Origin: Cystobacter fuscus
GTDB taxonomy: Bacteria > Myxococcota > Myxococcia > Myxococcales > Myxococcaceae
DNA: 64,000 nt
Assembly: GCF_002305875.1 (NCBI RefSeq)
Contig: NZ_CP022098.1
Location: forward strand, 10,602,001 to 10,666,000
Direction of reading: 5' to 3'
In this document: piece by piece, positions 12,441 through 21,423 of the stretch
Layout: every line of letters begins with the position of its first letter
Position numbering within the stretch: position 1 is the stretch's first letter
The notes under the pieces: generated by a model
Seen by the model: only the letters and a program-made list of their open reading frames with translations
What the model was told of the DNA's origin: nothing
Database searches by the model: none
Translations under genes and position numbers: made by a program

Positions 12441-13618
12441 CGCGCGAGCTGCTCCTCTTCCGCACGCGCGACGCGAAGCTGCGGCCCACCTTCGTCCGGC
12501 GCGACGACCCGGCGCTGCTCGCGCTCGCGGGCGAGCTCATCGCCAGCGTGGAGGCGGGACGAAGCCAGTCGCGCGACGAGGTGGAGGAGACCCTGGCGCT
12601 GCGGGCCGGCGCCCATGCGCGCCCCAAGGTGGCGCGGGGGCTCGTGAAGCTGCTGGTGGACCGGATGCGCTTCGACGAGCCCGCCGAGGGGGCCATGGAG
12701 GCACGCGCCGTGACCTTCCGGGAAGCGGCCCGGGTGCGGCTCGCCCTGCCCGCTGGCGCCTCCGTGGAGCACTACGAGGAGCGGCTCGCCGCGCTGCTGC
12801 CCCAGCCCCTCTCCGAGCTGCGCGAGGCCCTCTATGCCGACCTCCCAGGTCACCGCGCCCTCCTGGACTGGGAGGCGCTCGACCCCGCGGAGCTGTTGGA
12901 TCGCTACAACCTCGCGCTCGCCCAGGGCCCGCTGTTCGACGCGCGGCGGCTGACGCTGCGAGCGCGGGCACCGGAGCTGCTCCGGGTGCGCAAGGTGCTG
13001 CGCTGGCTCAAGTTCTGCCGGCTCGTGGCCGAGGTGCGGCGCGAGGGCGAGGACTGGGTGCTGGAGGTGGAGGGCCCGGGCGCCATGCTGTCGCTGCAGA
13101 AGAAGTACGGACTGCAGCTGGCGAACTTCCTGTCGGTGGTGCCGGTGCTCGCCCGCTGGCAGCTCACCGCCGCCCTCGAAACGCCCCGGCGCCGGGTGAC
13201 GCTCGTGCTCGACGAGAAGGATCCCCTCGTGTCACCTCATGGGTCCGCGCTCGGACATATTCCCCCGGAGGTGGCATCGCTCGCCGAGGGCTTCGAGGAC
13301 GCGGAGTGGGAGCTGGATCTGCTGCCCCTGCCCCGCAACGTGGGAGCCACGGGACTGTGTGTACCGGATGTCACCTTCCGCCACCGCCAGACGCGGCGCG
13401 AGGTGGCGCTGGAGCTCTTCCATGCCTGGCACGCGGGCCCGCTGGCACGGAGGTTGGAGGAGTTGCGCTCACGGCCAGATGAGGGATTGTTGCTGGGAGT
13501 AGACCGAGCGCTCGCCAAGGGCACCCAGGAGCGCGAGACACTGGAGGCACACCCACAGGTGGTGCTCTTCCATGGTTTTCCATCGGCGAAGAGACTGCGC
13601 GCGAGGCTCTCCCCGTGA
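12434..13618 (+). CDS. bax1: Bax1-type endonuclease (DUF790), partner of XPB
   Basis: A 394-residue DUF790 protein. The N-terminus LTRELLLFRTRD and the central YNLALAQGPLFDARRLTLRA are typical of Bax1. The C-terminal nuclease part shows PDVTFRH followed by VALELFHAW, which fits the Asp/Glu metal-binding core of the restriction-like nuclease fold. In archaea Bax1 is the structure-specific endonuclease that binds XPB and cuts bubble DNA. The ATG lies inside the helicase end, so the two are translationally coupled. Confidence 0.85.
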
Positions 13619-13632
13619 GACGACGCTGCTGC

Positions 13633-14004
13633 CTACCCGTTCTTCTGCCCCAGGTGCGCGGCCACCAGGCTCAGCACGCGCAGCGAGTTGCGATCCAACT
13701 GGCGGGCACGCCGCATCAGGCGGCGCAGCTCCGCAGGCTCATTGGCCTCGGGGGGCGGCGCGGGAGGCGTCCAGGAGGTGGGACCCTCGGTGGACAACCC
13801 CAGGGCCTCGTCGGCGGACAGCGACAGCACGGCACACAGCTTGCGGAAGGTGGGGACGCTCGGAAGCATGTTTCCCCGCTCCAGGCGCCCGTACACCTCC
13901 GTGGCGATGCCGACTCGCTCCGCCACGTCTTCCTGTGTGAGGTTGAGGCGCTGCCGGGCTGCGCGCGCGCACTCTCCCAGCCTGGTTGCCAGCTTTTTTG
14001 CCAT
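13633..14004 (-). CDS. Cro/C1-type helix-turn-helix regulator
   Basis: The 123-residue protein has a classic XRE helix-turn-helix (about residues 8-64) with LTQEDVAERVGIATEVYGRLERG as its recognition core, then a Pro-rich linker and a C-terminal helical stretch. It is predicted to be a cytoplasmic DNA-binding transcriptional regulator. The ATG at 14004 gives the usual family N-terminus; a TTG start eleven codons upstream is less likely. The gene converges with bax1, with a 14-base gap. Confidence 0.82.
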   Translation of the reverse strand: MAKKLATRLGECARAARQRLNLTQEDVAERVGIATEVYGRLERGNMLPSVPTFRKLCAVLSLSADEALGLSTEGPTSWTPPAPPPEANEPAELRRLMRRARQLDRNSLRVLSLVAAHLGQKNG

Positions 14005-14129
14005 TGTCCCGGGACCCGAGTGGTTCACCGGTGGCAATATGACTCGGGAGGTTGGTTTCCCAGGACGACTGGGGTAGTATGTCCGTCCGAGGACCCATCA
14101 CGTTACATACCCAGCCCGGGAGGTCCTGG

Positions 14130-14501
14130 ATGACCGCGGACGCCACGCCCTCCTATCTCTTCGTCGACGAGGATCCGCTCCAGCTCTCCGCGCTGCGCCG
14201 GCTCCTGCGGGACGTGCCCGGCACCAAGCGCTCGGCGACGAGCGCGGAGGAGGCGCTGCGCATGGCGGAGGAGGAGCCGCCCTCGGTCGTCATCGCCGCG
14301 TACATCCTGCCCGGTATGGATGGGTTGTCATTGATCGCGGCCCTGAGGAGCCGCACGCCTGGAGTGCTCTGCGGTCTGCACACCACGCAGTTGCCGGGAC
14401 GCGACATCATCCCGCCCGGCATCACCATCCTGCTCAAGCCCTGTCCTCCGGAGCGCCTGCGGGCCTTCCTGCTGTCGGGCTCGGGCGGCGCGCCGAAGTG
14501 A
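14130..14501 (+). CDS. Pseudo-receiver domain protein lacking the phospho-acceptor Asp
   Basis: A 123-residue CheY-like protein: FVDEDPLQL supplies the acidic pair, ILPGMDGLSL follows strand 3, and ILLKPCPP carries the conserved Lys. The residue at the phospho-acceptor site is Ala in VVIAAYILPGMDG, where active receivers have Asp. It can probably fold and bind partners but cannot be phosphorylated at the usual site. A GGGAGG site lies six bases before the ATG. Its promoter region is shared with the divergent XRE regulator. Confidence 0.8.
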   Translation: MTADATPSYLFVDEDPLQLSALRRLLRDVPGTKRSATSAEEALRMAEEEPPSVVIAAYILPGMDGLSLIAALRSRTPGVLCGLHTTQLPGRDIIPPGITILLKPCPPERLRAFLLSGSGGAPK

Positions 14502-14507
14502 GCCGTC

Positions 14508-14729
14508 TCAGGACTTGTTCTTGGCCGCCTCTTCCATCTTCTGGCGCAGGCTCAAGGGGCGCATGTCCGTCCACACCTCCTTGATGTACTCGAGGCACTC
14601 GGCCTTCTGCCCCTGCTTGCCGGCATCCTTCCAGCCCAGGGGAAGCTCGCGGTCCGCGGGCCAGATGGAGTACTGCTCCTCGTGGTTGACCACGACCTTG
14701 TAAACGGTGGTGTCTTCGGCGTCGCTCAT
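14508..14729 (-). CDS. MbtH-like protein
   Basis: A 73-residue protein with the complete MbtH signature: [14 protein letters not shown], a central GWK, and [15 protein letters not shown]. MbtH proteins bind and activate adenylation domains of nonribosomal peptide synthetases. No NRPS gene is present in this window, so it is an orphan that may serve clusters elsewhere in the genome. An ATG three codons upstream (14738) is an alternative start. It converges with the pseudo-receiver gene, six bases apart. Confidence 0.93.
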   Translation of the reverse strand: MSDAEDTTVYKVVVNHEEQYSIWPADRELPLGWKDAGKQGQKAECLEYIKEVWTDMRPLSLRQKMEEAAKNKS

Positions 14730-14762
14730 GCGGCCCATTCCACCCCGCCGGACCAGCGGGGG

Positions 14763-17700
14763 TCAATGGCCACGTGGGCCCCGCCGTGAAGAGGTGGGCA
14801 CAACCTCTGGAGTCGGAAGACGGGACTCACGGGAAAGGGCCCGCGCATACGCCAGGGCCACGCGGGTGAAGCGCGCGCCGCCAAGGCCCGTCACGTACTG
14901 GCGGACCATGGCACGGGTGGCCCCCACGTAGAAGAGGGCACGGCGCGTGCGCTCCAGCTCCCGCTCCTGACGTCCCGGCCGCCCCTCCATCCACGCCATG
15001 TCGTCCAGCGCGTCCACGCCACAGAAGAACACCACGGGGCTCTCGTGCCCCTTGCAGGAGAAGGCCGTCGTCACCCGGAGGTAGTCCACCTTCCCCACGC
15101 TGAAGCCCGCCACGTCCTCGCCGCCCCGGCCTCCGAAGGCCACCGCCTTGAGGCCCTCGCGCTCGAGCGCCTCGGCCAGCCGCGCGGGCCGCACCGGCGC
15201 CACCACCAGCACGTCCGCGGGCCGCACGCCCTCGTGGGCCTGCAGCCGCTTCACCTCGCGCACCAGCCACGCCTCCTCCGCCTGGGGCGAGTCGAAGGCA
15301 CGCACCACCGGCACCAGCCCCTCGCGCTCGCTGCTCTGCAGCCGGTACAGGCCGTCCACCCCCGCCACCGGCTCCTCCAGCAGGCCCTGCTCGCGCAGCT
15401 CGCTGGCGCGCATGAACTCGCGCATGCCGGGGTTGCCCACCCGGTGCAGCCCGAGCGGATCCAACACCACGTTGAAGGCCAGCTCGGACACCTGGCGCGT
15501 GGAGCGGAACGTCTCGCGCAGCACGCGCACCCGACCGGTGAAGTCGAGCCCGTCCGGCAACTCCTGGCGCAGGGCCTCCACGGGGCTGTGGCCGTAGACG
15601 TTCTGCGAGTCGTCCGCGAAGAGCAGGAAGGCCTTGAGCGGAGGCCCGCCCTCGCGGGAGAAGGGACGGGCGAGCCCGTAGAGGTGGGCGAGTTCCCTGG
15701 CGCTCAGGTCCTGCGCCTCGTCCACGAACACGGCGTCGAAGCTCTCCGGGGCATAGCCGCCCGTGCCCGTCATGTGCATGAGCGTCACGCGGTGGAGCAT
15801 GAACGAGGCGCGCCGCCCGAGCCGCCGCCGCAGCGCCGCGTCCACCAGCCGCGTGAGCAGCGGGGTGAGCGCCTTGTTGAAGAAGGACACCAGCACGCGC
15901 GCCTCGGGGTGCTCGGCGAGGTAGCGCGCCACCCAGTGCGCCAGCACGTACGTCTTGCCGCTGCCCGCCACGCCCCGCACCAGGTGGTGCCCCTCGTCGA
16001 AGCGCCGCTCGAAGAGCGACACCTGCTCCTGGGTGAACAGGGGCCCCATCTCCTTGAGCGAGTCGATCTCCTGGCCCAGCGCCTCGGGCCTCCGCGCCTC
16101 GCGCGCACGCACGCCCGGCATCACCAGCAGGGGCTGCAGCGCGAAGCGCGGCTCCAGGCGCGGCGCCACCGGGGTGAGCAGCTCCAGGAGCTGCGCGGGA
16201 ATGGCCGCCTCGGACTCGGCGCGCGAGGACAGGACGAAGAGGTACTCGCGCGCGCGGCTCGCCGCCACGTTGAGCATGGGCGTGAGCTCGCTCGGGGCGA
16301 AGGGGCGCCCGGCCGCCACCGTGTCCACCACCACCACGTCGTACTCGGTACCCTGCTGCCGGTGGATGGTGGACGCCTGGAAGCGCGACTCGTGCCAGCC
16401 CTTCTCCTCGGCCATCGCGCGCAAGAGCGCCGCCTGCGCCCGGTAGGGCGTCACCGCCAGCACCTTGAGGCCCGCCTTGAGCGCCGGCGCGGCCAGCGTC
16501 ATCACCAGCTCCGCCGAGAAGGGCCGCCGGTAGCCATGCCCCGAGTCCCCGCGCTCGTGGCACACCCGGCGCACATCCCGCGTGGCCTCGTCCAGCACCA
16601 CCCAGCACGCGCGCGCCGCCGGAAAGCTCTCCACCTTCTTGGGCTCCCGGGTGCGCGGCCCCTCGCCATCCTCCAGCATCCCCGCGTAGCTGAAGTGGCT
16701 CACCACCGCGCCAATCTGTGGGTGCATGCGGTGCTGCGTGCGCAACAGCAGCACGTGGGGCAGCTCCGCCGCCGCGCGCGCGTCCTCCAGGTGCGACAGG
16801 GGCGAGCTGCGCATCCACGTCTGCACCGGCCGCTCCACCCCCTCCAGCGCCCGGCTCACCGGGCCAATCTGCTTCGGGTCTCCCCCCAGCAGCACCTTGC
16901 GCGCCAGCGGCGCGAGCAGCCCCACCGCCGCGCGCGACACCATGCCCGCCTCGTCCACCACCAGCCGATCGAAGCGCTCGGCGCCCTCCAGCTCGGAGAC
17001 GAGCCGCAGCGCCCGGTGCACGGTGAGCACCATGAGGGTGGCATAGCCCTCGCGCGCGACGAAGAGCGTCTCGTCGGTGAGCCCGTCGCGCACCTTGCGC
17101 AGCTCCGCCTTCACCACCGCCAGGCGCGAGGACGAGGCCCCCTGGAGGTACTCCTCGCGCACGCGCTCCTCCATGTGCGCGATGCGCGCCGCGTGCTTCT
17201 GGTAGCTCGAGTCATGGAGCACGGCGGGAAAGGCCCGGGTCAGCTCCTGGCCCACGCCCAGGCCCCCGCGGAAGACGCGGCAGGTGGTGTCCGGCGCGTG
17301 CAGGGCCCCGGCCTTGGACAGCATGCGCGCCACGCGCAGCGCGAGCGTATCGGCGGCGCGGTTGGTGGGCGCCACCGCGAGGATGCGCTCGCCGGGGTTG
17401 TCCTGGACGGCCCGGGCGAGCAGCCGCGCCATCGTCTCCGTCTTGCCCGTCCCTGGGGGGCCCCAGAGCAGGGCCCAGGGCTTGTCCCACAGGTGCTCGG
17501 GGCCCTGGCTGGGGCCGGTGCCATCGTCCGGAATGAGGCCACGCACCCGGTCCAGGGCCTCGCGCACCCGGGGGCCCCGCGCGTCGTAGGCCTTCGAGGC
17601 GGCCAGCAGCGCCTCGGAGAAGTCATAGGGCTGGAAGGCCCAACGCTCCGCGGAGAGCACCTCGGGCTTGATGTGGCCCAGCGAGCGCGTGGAGAGGAAG

Positions 17701-18041
17701 ACGCGCCCCGTGGTCGGATCCAGGTGGACGATCTCCCCCACGAAGCGGCGCTCGTCCGGGAGGAAGCCGATGAGCTGACCGCCGCTCCAGCTCGGGTCCG
17801 CCGCGGGCAGGGGCGTCAGGCCGAGCATCGACTCGTCCTCCAGCCGCACGTCCACGGCGCCCTTGAGCATCACCCACCGGTACTGCGCGCGCTCGCTCTC
17901 CAGGGCGGACAGCAGCTCCTCCGGCAACACCGAGCGCACGACGAGATCGCCGGATTCGGCAGCGGCCGCCGGAGCGCGGGCCGACGATGTCTGTGCGGAC
18001 TCTTTCCCCATCATTGCGGGCCGGACGAGAAGGGACCTCAT
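14763..18041 (-). CDS. Fusion protein with two SF1 helicase motors (UPF1-like plus UvrD-like)
   Basis: About 1092 residues. The N-terminal half is a UPF1/DNA2-type motor: Walker A GPPGTGKTETMARLL near residue 190, VVDEAG motif II, GGDPKQIGP motif III, TIHRQQGTEYDVV and NVAASRAREYLFV. The second half is a UvrD/Rep-type motor: GVAGSGKTYVLAHW, VFVDEAQDLS, RETFRSTRQVSE, SCKGHESPVVFF and YVGATRA. Both motors keep their ATPase residues. A role in DNA repair or nucleic-acid surveillance is likely but the substrate is unknown. The start is uncertain: GTG 18059, ATG 18041 or ATG 18014/18011. Confidence 0.85.
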   Translation of the reverse strand: MRSLLVRPAMMGKESAQTSSARAPAAAAESGDLVVRSVLPEELLSALESERAQYRWVMLKGAVDVRLEDESMLGLTPLPAADPSWSGGQLIGFLPDERRFVGEIVHLDPTTGRVFLSTRSLGHIKPEVLSAERWAFQPYDFSEALLAASKAYDARGPRVREALDRVRGLIPDDGTGPSQGPEHLWDKPWALLWGPPGTGKTETMARLLARAVQDNPGERILAVAPTNRAADTLALRVARMLSKAGALHAPDTTCRVFRGGLGVGQELTRAFPAVLHDSSYQKHAARIAHMEERVREEYLQGASSSRLAVVKAELRKVRDGLTDETLFVAREGYATLMVLTVHRALRLVSELEGAERFDRLVVDEAGMVSRAAVGLLAPLARKVLLGGDPKQIGPVSRALEGVERPVQTWMRSSPLSHLEDARAAAELPHVLLLRTQHRMHPQIGAVVSHFSYAGMLEDGEGPRTREPKKVESFPAARACWVVLDEATRDVRRVCHERGDSGHGYRRPFSAELVMTLAAPALKAGLKVLAVTPYRAQAALLRAMAEEKGWHESRFQASTIHRQQGTEYDVVVVDTVAAGRPFAPSELTPMLNVAASRAREYLFVLSSRAESEAAIPAQLLELLTPVAPRLEPRFALQPLLVMPGVRAREARRPEALGQEIDSLKEMGPLFTQEQVSLFERRFDEGHHLVRGVAGSGKTYVLAHWVARYLAEHPEARVLVSFFNKALTPLLTRLVDAALRRRLGRRASFMLHRVTLMHMTGTGGYAPESFDAVFVDEAQDLSARELAHLYGLARPFSREGGPPLKAFLLFADDSQNVYGHSPVEALRQELPDGLDFTGRVRVLRETFRSTRQVSELAFNVVLDPLGLHRVGNPGMREFMRASELREQGLLEEPVAGVDGLYRLQSSEREGLVPVVRAFDSPQAEEAWLVREVKRLQAHEGVRPADVLVVAPVRPARLAEALEREGLKAVAFGGRGGEDVAGFSVGKVDYLRVTTAFSCKGHESPVVFFCGVDALDDMAWMEGRPGRQERELERTRRALFYVGATRAMVRQYVTGLGGARFTRVALAYARALSRESRLPTPEVVPTSSRRGPRGH

Positions 18042-18173
18042 GCTGCCTGGAGGAAGCACGAAGGAAAAGCCACCTCGCCCGTCCTTCCCGGCGCATGGCT
18101 GGTTGCTTCCACCCCCCCACGAGAAACGGACCTCGGGCCGGAGCGTCCGTTACAGTGGAGGGTACGGCCCCCC

Positions 18174-18998
18174 ATGAAGCTCTACGCCCTCAGTGATCTC
18201 CATCTCCGCCACGAGCACAACCGCCGGGCGCTCGAGTCGCTCGCCCCCCATCCCGAGGACTGGCTCATCGTCGCGGGCGACGTGGGAGAGCGGTTGGAGG
18301 AGCTCGACTTCGCCTGGCGCACGCTGACGGCGCGCTTCCGCCAGGTGGTGTGGGTGCCCGGCAACCACGAGCTGTGGACGGTGTCGCGCGAGCCTTCCGC
18401 CCCCCGAGGCGAGGCGCGCTACCAGCAACTGGTGGCGCTGTGCCGCGCCCACGGCGTGCTCACCCCGGAGGATCCCTACCCGCGCTGGCCGGGAGAGGGG
18501 CCGCCCCGCATCCTGGCGCCGCTCTTCCTGCTCTACGACTACTCGTTCCGGCCGGACTATGTCTCCGAGGAAGGCGCCGTGCAGTGGGCCATGGACTCCA
18601 ACGTGCTGTGCACCGACGAGGCCCTGCTCCACCCGGACCCCTACCCCTCACGCGCCGCCTGGTGCGCCGCGCGCGTGGAGCACACCCGCGCCCGCCTGGA
18701 GGCGCTGCCGGGCGACTGCGCCACGGTGCTCATCAACCACTTCCCGCTGCGCTACGAGCACGTGCGCCTGCCGCGCATCCCCCGCTTCTCCCTGTGGTGC
18801 GGCACGAAGAAGACGGAGGACTGGCACACGCGCTTTCGCGCCGAGGTGGTCGTCACCGGCCACCTGCACATGCCCGCCACCCTGTGGCGCGATGGCGTGC
18901 GCTTCGAGGAGGTATCGCTCGGCTATCCGCAGCAGTGGACGTGGCGCGGCGACATCTCGCGCTGCCTCCGGGAGATCCTCCCCGGCACTCCGCCCTGA
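18174..18998 (+). CDS. Metallophosphoesterase (calcineurin-like)
   Basis: A 274-residue calcineurin-fold phosphoesterase with the dimetal motifs in order: SDLHL (about residues 6-10), GDVGE, GNHELW, NHFPL and GHLH. The fold hydrolyses phosphomono- or diesters with two metal ions; this branch has no known substrate. The start at 18174 gives the typical MKLYALSDLH N-terminus. It is divergent from the double helicase (132 bases between starts) and is followed 24 bases later by the YfhO gene. Confidence 0.88.
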   Translation: MKLYALSDLHLRHEHNRRALESLAPHPEDWLIVAGDVGERLEELDFAWRTLTARFRQVVWVPGNHELWTVSREPSAPRGEARYQQLVALCRAHGVLTPEDPYPRWPGEGPPRILAPLFLLYDYSFRPDYVSEEGAVQWAMDSNVLCTDEALLHPDPYPSRAAWCAARVEHTRARLEALPGDCATVLINHFPLRYEHVRLPRIPRFSLWCGTKKTEDWHTRFRAEVVVTGHLHMPATLWRDGVRFEEVSLGYPQQWTWRGDISRCLREILPGTPP

Positions 18999-19022
18999 CG
19001 GGGGTGCTATACCCGGCTGGCG

Positions 19023-21332
19023 ATGGCCTTCCTTCCGCCCCGGGCCCTGGCCCGCTTCTCCGCTCCCGGCGTGTTGCTGCTCGCGTCCCTGGCCCTCTTC
19101 GGCGAGGGGTTGCTGCCAGGCCGGGCGTTCTTCTTCCGCGACGTGCTGCACTACTACTGGCCCATGCAGGCCACGCACTGGCGGCTCGGGGTGGTGCCTC
19201 AGTGGAACCCCTTCCACCAGGGCGGATTGCCCTTCCTCGCGGACATCCACTCGGGCGTGCTCTACCCGCCCAACCTCCTCTTCGCCGTCCTCTCCTTCCC
19301 CACCGCCTACGCGCTGCTGCTCGTGCTCCACCACTTCGTGGGTCAGCTCGGGCTGTACACCTTCCTCCGGGGCAAGGGCTTCGAGCGCCCCGCCGCCCTC
19401 ACCGGCGCGCTCGCCTTCGGCCTGTCCGGCTACGTCGCCGGCCTGTGCAACGCCGGCCCGCTGCTGCTCGGACTGGCCTGGATGCCCTGGGTGCTCGTCG
19501 CGCTCCAGTCCGGACTCGTGCCCCTGCGCAAGCTCGCGGTGCTCGCGGTGCTCATCGCCCTCCAGCTCCTCTCGGGAGATCCCCAGTCCGCGCTCTACTC
19601 GGCCCTCGCGTCCGCGGCGCACGTCGCCTGGTTCACCGAGCGCCGGCCTCAACTGGTGGCGCTCTCGGGAGCCGGCGCGCTCGGCCTGCTGCTCGCCGGA
19701 GTCCAGGTGTTCCCCACGCTCTGGCTGCTGACGGAGTCGACGCGGGGCACCGACGCCCCCACCTACCTGGCGAGCTGGAACCTGCCTCCGCCGCGACTGC
19801 TCGAGTTCGCCTTCCCCTACCCTTTCGGGGAGTACCTGGGGCAGCCCCAGTTCTGGGCCTGGGGAATGATCCGCGGGCCCAGCACCGTGCCCTTCGCGCT
19901 GAGCGTCTACCTGGGCATCACCGTGCTCGTGCTCGCCGTGCTGGGCACGCGGCGCGAGCGCTTCTCCGGCTTCGCGCTCACCCTGTGCGCGGTGGGCGTG
20001 CTGCTCGCCCTGGGCCAGAAGTCCCCGCTGTCCTTCCTGCTCGCCTCGCCCCCACTGAGCTTCTTCCGCTACCCGGAGAAGTACGTCGTCCTGGTGGCGC
20101 TCGGGTGCGCGGGGCTCGCCGCGTCCGGGGCGCGGGCCGTGCTCGCCGGAGTCTCGCGGCGCCGGCTGGCCGGACTCGGCGTGGGGGCCCTGCTGCTCGT
20201 GGCCATGCTCGGGTTCACCTGGGCCCTGCCCTCCACCGCCGTGACCTGGGCCACCGGCCTGCTGGGGCTGGCCACCGGGGACGGCTCGCACCATGAGGTC
20301 ATCGCCGGGCTCGCGGCCCGCGCCATGGGCACCTCGCTGTGCTTCATGCTCGGCATGCTCGCGCTCGCGGCGCTGGCGTCGCGCCACCCCACCCACCGCG
20401 CGCTGCCCGCGACCCTGCTCCTGCTGGTGGCGGGGGATCTGCTCTGGACGGCGCGGGTGACGGTGTTCGTGGGCCCCACCTCGCTCTACCGCGAGCCGGA
20501 GCTCATCGGACGGCTGCGCGAGGAAGTGGGCTCGCCGCCCACACGGCTGTTCCGCCAGGACAAGCCGCTCAAGGCCAACGCCCCGCCGAGCCGCTCGCTC
20601 GAGGGACTCATCAACCTGCGCCACTACGAGCTGGCGACGCTCAAGAGCAACCTGGCCGGTGTCTTCGGCCTGGAGGAGGTGACGAGCTACGGCGCGGTGG
20701 AGCTGTGGCGCTACCGGGCCTTCATGGACGTGCTCGCCGCCCGCCCCGAGCTGGTGGGGCGGCTGTATGGGGCGTGCTTGTGGATGACCTCGTCCGCGCC
20801 CCAGTCCAATCCCGGCGAGGGTCTGGTGAGCGTCCTCCAGGGGCCGGACCGGCTCGACGTGAAGCGGCTGAGCGGGTGTCCTCCCCGCCTGCGTACGGCC
20901 TCGCGCACCACCGCCGTGCCGGACCAGAGCGAGGCCCTCAGGGCGCTGAGCACGGGAAGCGTCGACGGGCTCGAGAACGTCGCCGTGGAGGGAGGGACGT
21001 CGAGGACCTACGCGCCCGCCCAGGTGGACGCGGTGGAGCTCGGCCCCCGGAACGCGCGGGCACGGGTGGTGGCGGGCGCGGGAGGCACCTTCCTCGTCTT
21101 CGCGACCACGAGCTATCCGGGGTGGACCGCCACGGTGGATGGGGACGAGGCGCCCGTGCTGACCGTCGATGGCGCGCTCATGGGCATCGAGGTGCCCGAG
21201 GGGACCCACCAGGTCGACTTCGAGTTCACCGACCCCGGCCTGTCCTCGGGAATCCAGGCGAGTGTCGCGGCGGCCCTGGTGCTCGCGGCCCTCCTGGTCC
21301 TCTCCCGGCGCACGAGCGAGGCGGCGGGATAG
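19023..21332 (+). CDS. YfhO-family polytopic membrane protein
   Basis: A 769-residue protein with about twelve membrane spans over the first 480 residues and a soluble C-terminal domain of about 260 residues ending in one further span. The N-terminal WNPFHQGGLPFLAD and the later FFRYPEKY are typical of the YfhO family, GT-C-like proteins thought to transfer glycosyl groups outside the membrane. Bacillus YfhO glycosylates lipoteichoic acid; the acceptor in a Gram-negative myxobacterium is unknown. A hairpin follows between it and the convergent lipoprotein gene. Confidence 0.82.
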   Translation: MAFLPPRALARFSAPGVLLLASLALFGEGLLPGRAFFFRDVLHYYWPMQATHWRLGVVPQWNPFHQGGLPFLADIHSGVLYPPNLLFAVLSFPTAYALLLVLHHFVGQLGLYTFLRGKGFERPAALTGALAFGLSGYVAGLCNAGPLLLGLAWMPWVLVALQSGLVPLRKLAVLAVLIALQLLSGDPQSALYSALASAAHVAWFTERRPQLVALSGAGALGLLLAGVQVFPTLWLLTESTRGTDAPTYLASWNLPPPRLLEFAFPYPFGEYLGQPQFWAWGMIRGPSTVPFALSVYLGITVLVLAVLGTRRERFSGFALTLCAVGVLLALGQKSPLSFLLASPPLSFFRYPEKYVVLVALGCAGLAASGARAVLAGVSRRRLAGLGVGALLLVAMLGFTWALPSTAVTWATGLLGLATGDGSHHEVIAGLAARAMGTSLCFMLGMLALAALASRHPTHRALPATLLLLVAGDLLWTARVTVFVGPTSLYREPELIGRLREEVGSPPTRLFRQDKPLKANAPPSRSLEGLINLRHYELATLKSNLAGVFGLEEVTSYGAVELWRYRAFMDVLAARPELVGRLYGACLWMTSSAPQSNPGEGLVSVLQGPDRLDVKRLSGCPPRLRTASRTTAVPDQSEALRALSTGSVDGLENVAVEGGTSRTYAPAQVDAVELGPRNARARVVAGAGGTFLVFATTSYPGWTATVDGDEAPVLTVDGALMGIEVPEGTHQVDFEFTDPGLSSGIQASVAAALVLAALLVLSRRTSEAAG

Positions 21333-21372
21333 ACGGGGCCACCCGGCCCTTGAGCCCCCCTGAAACGACGAA

Positions 21373-21402
21373 GCCGCCCGGGAGTCAGCGCTCCCGAGCG
21401 GC
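21373..21402. terminator. Bidirectional hairpin between convergent genes
   Basis: A 12-position stem with one C-A mismatch (21373-21384 pairing with 21391-21402) and a six-base loop sits midway between the YfhO stop and the fibro-slime lipoprotein stop. On the minus strand it is followed by a moderately T-rich TTCGTCGTTT, so it probably ends the lipoprotein transcript better than the YfhO one. Confidence 0.55.
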
Positions 21403-21423
21403 CTCGCTCACGGACTCAGTGGA

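Noticed and set aside
15045-18173. Long plus-strand open frame running into the metallophosphoesterase
   Set aside because: It is antisense to the double helicase and shows low-complexity composition until the phosphoesterase start at 18174.
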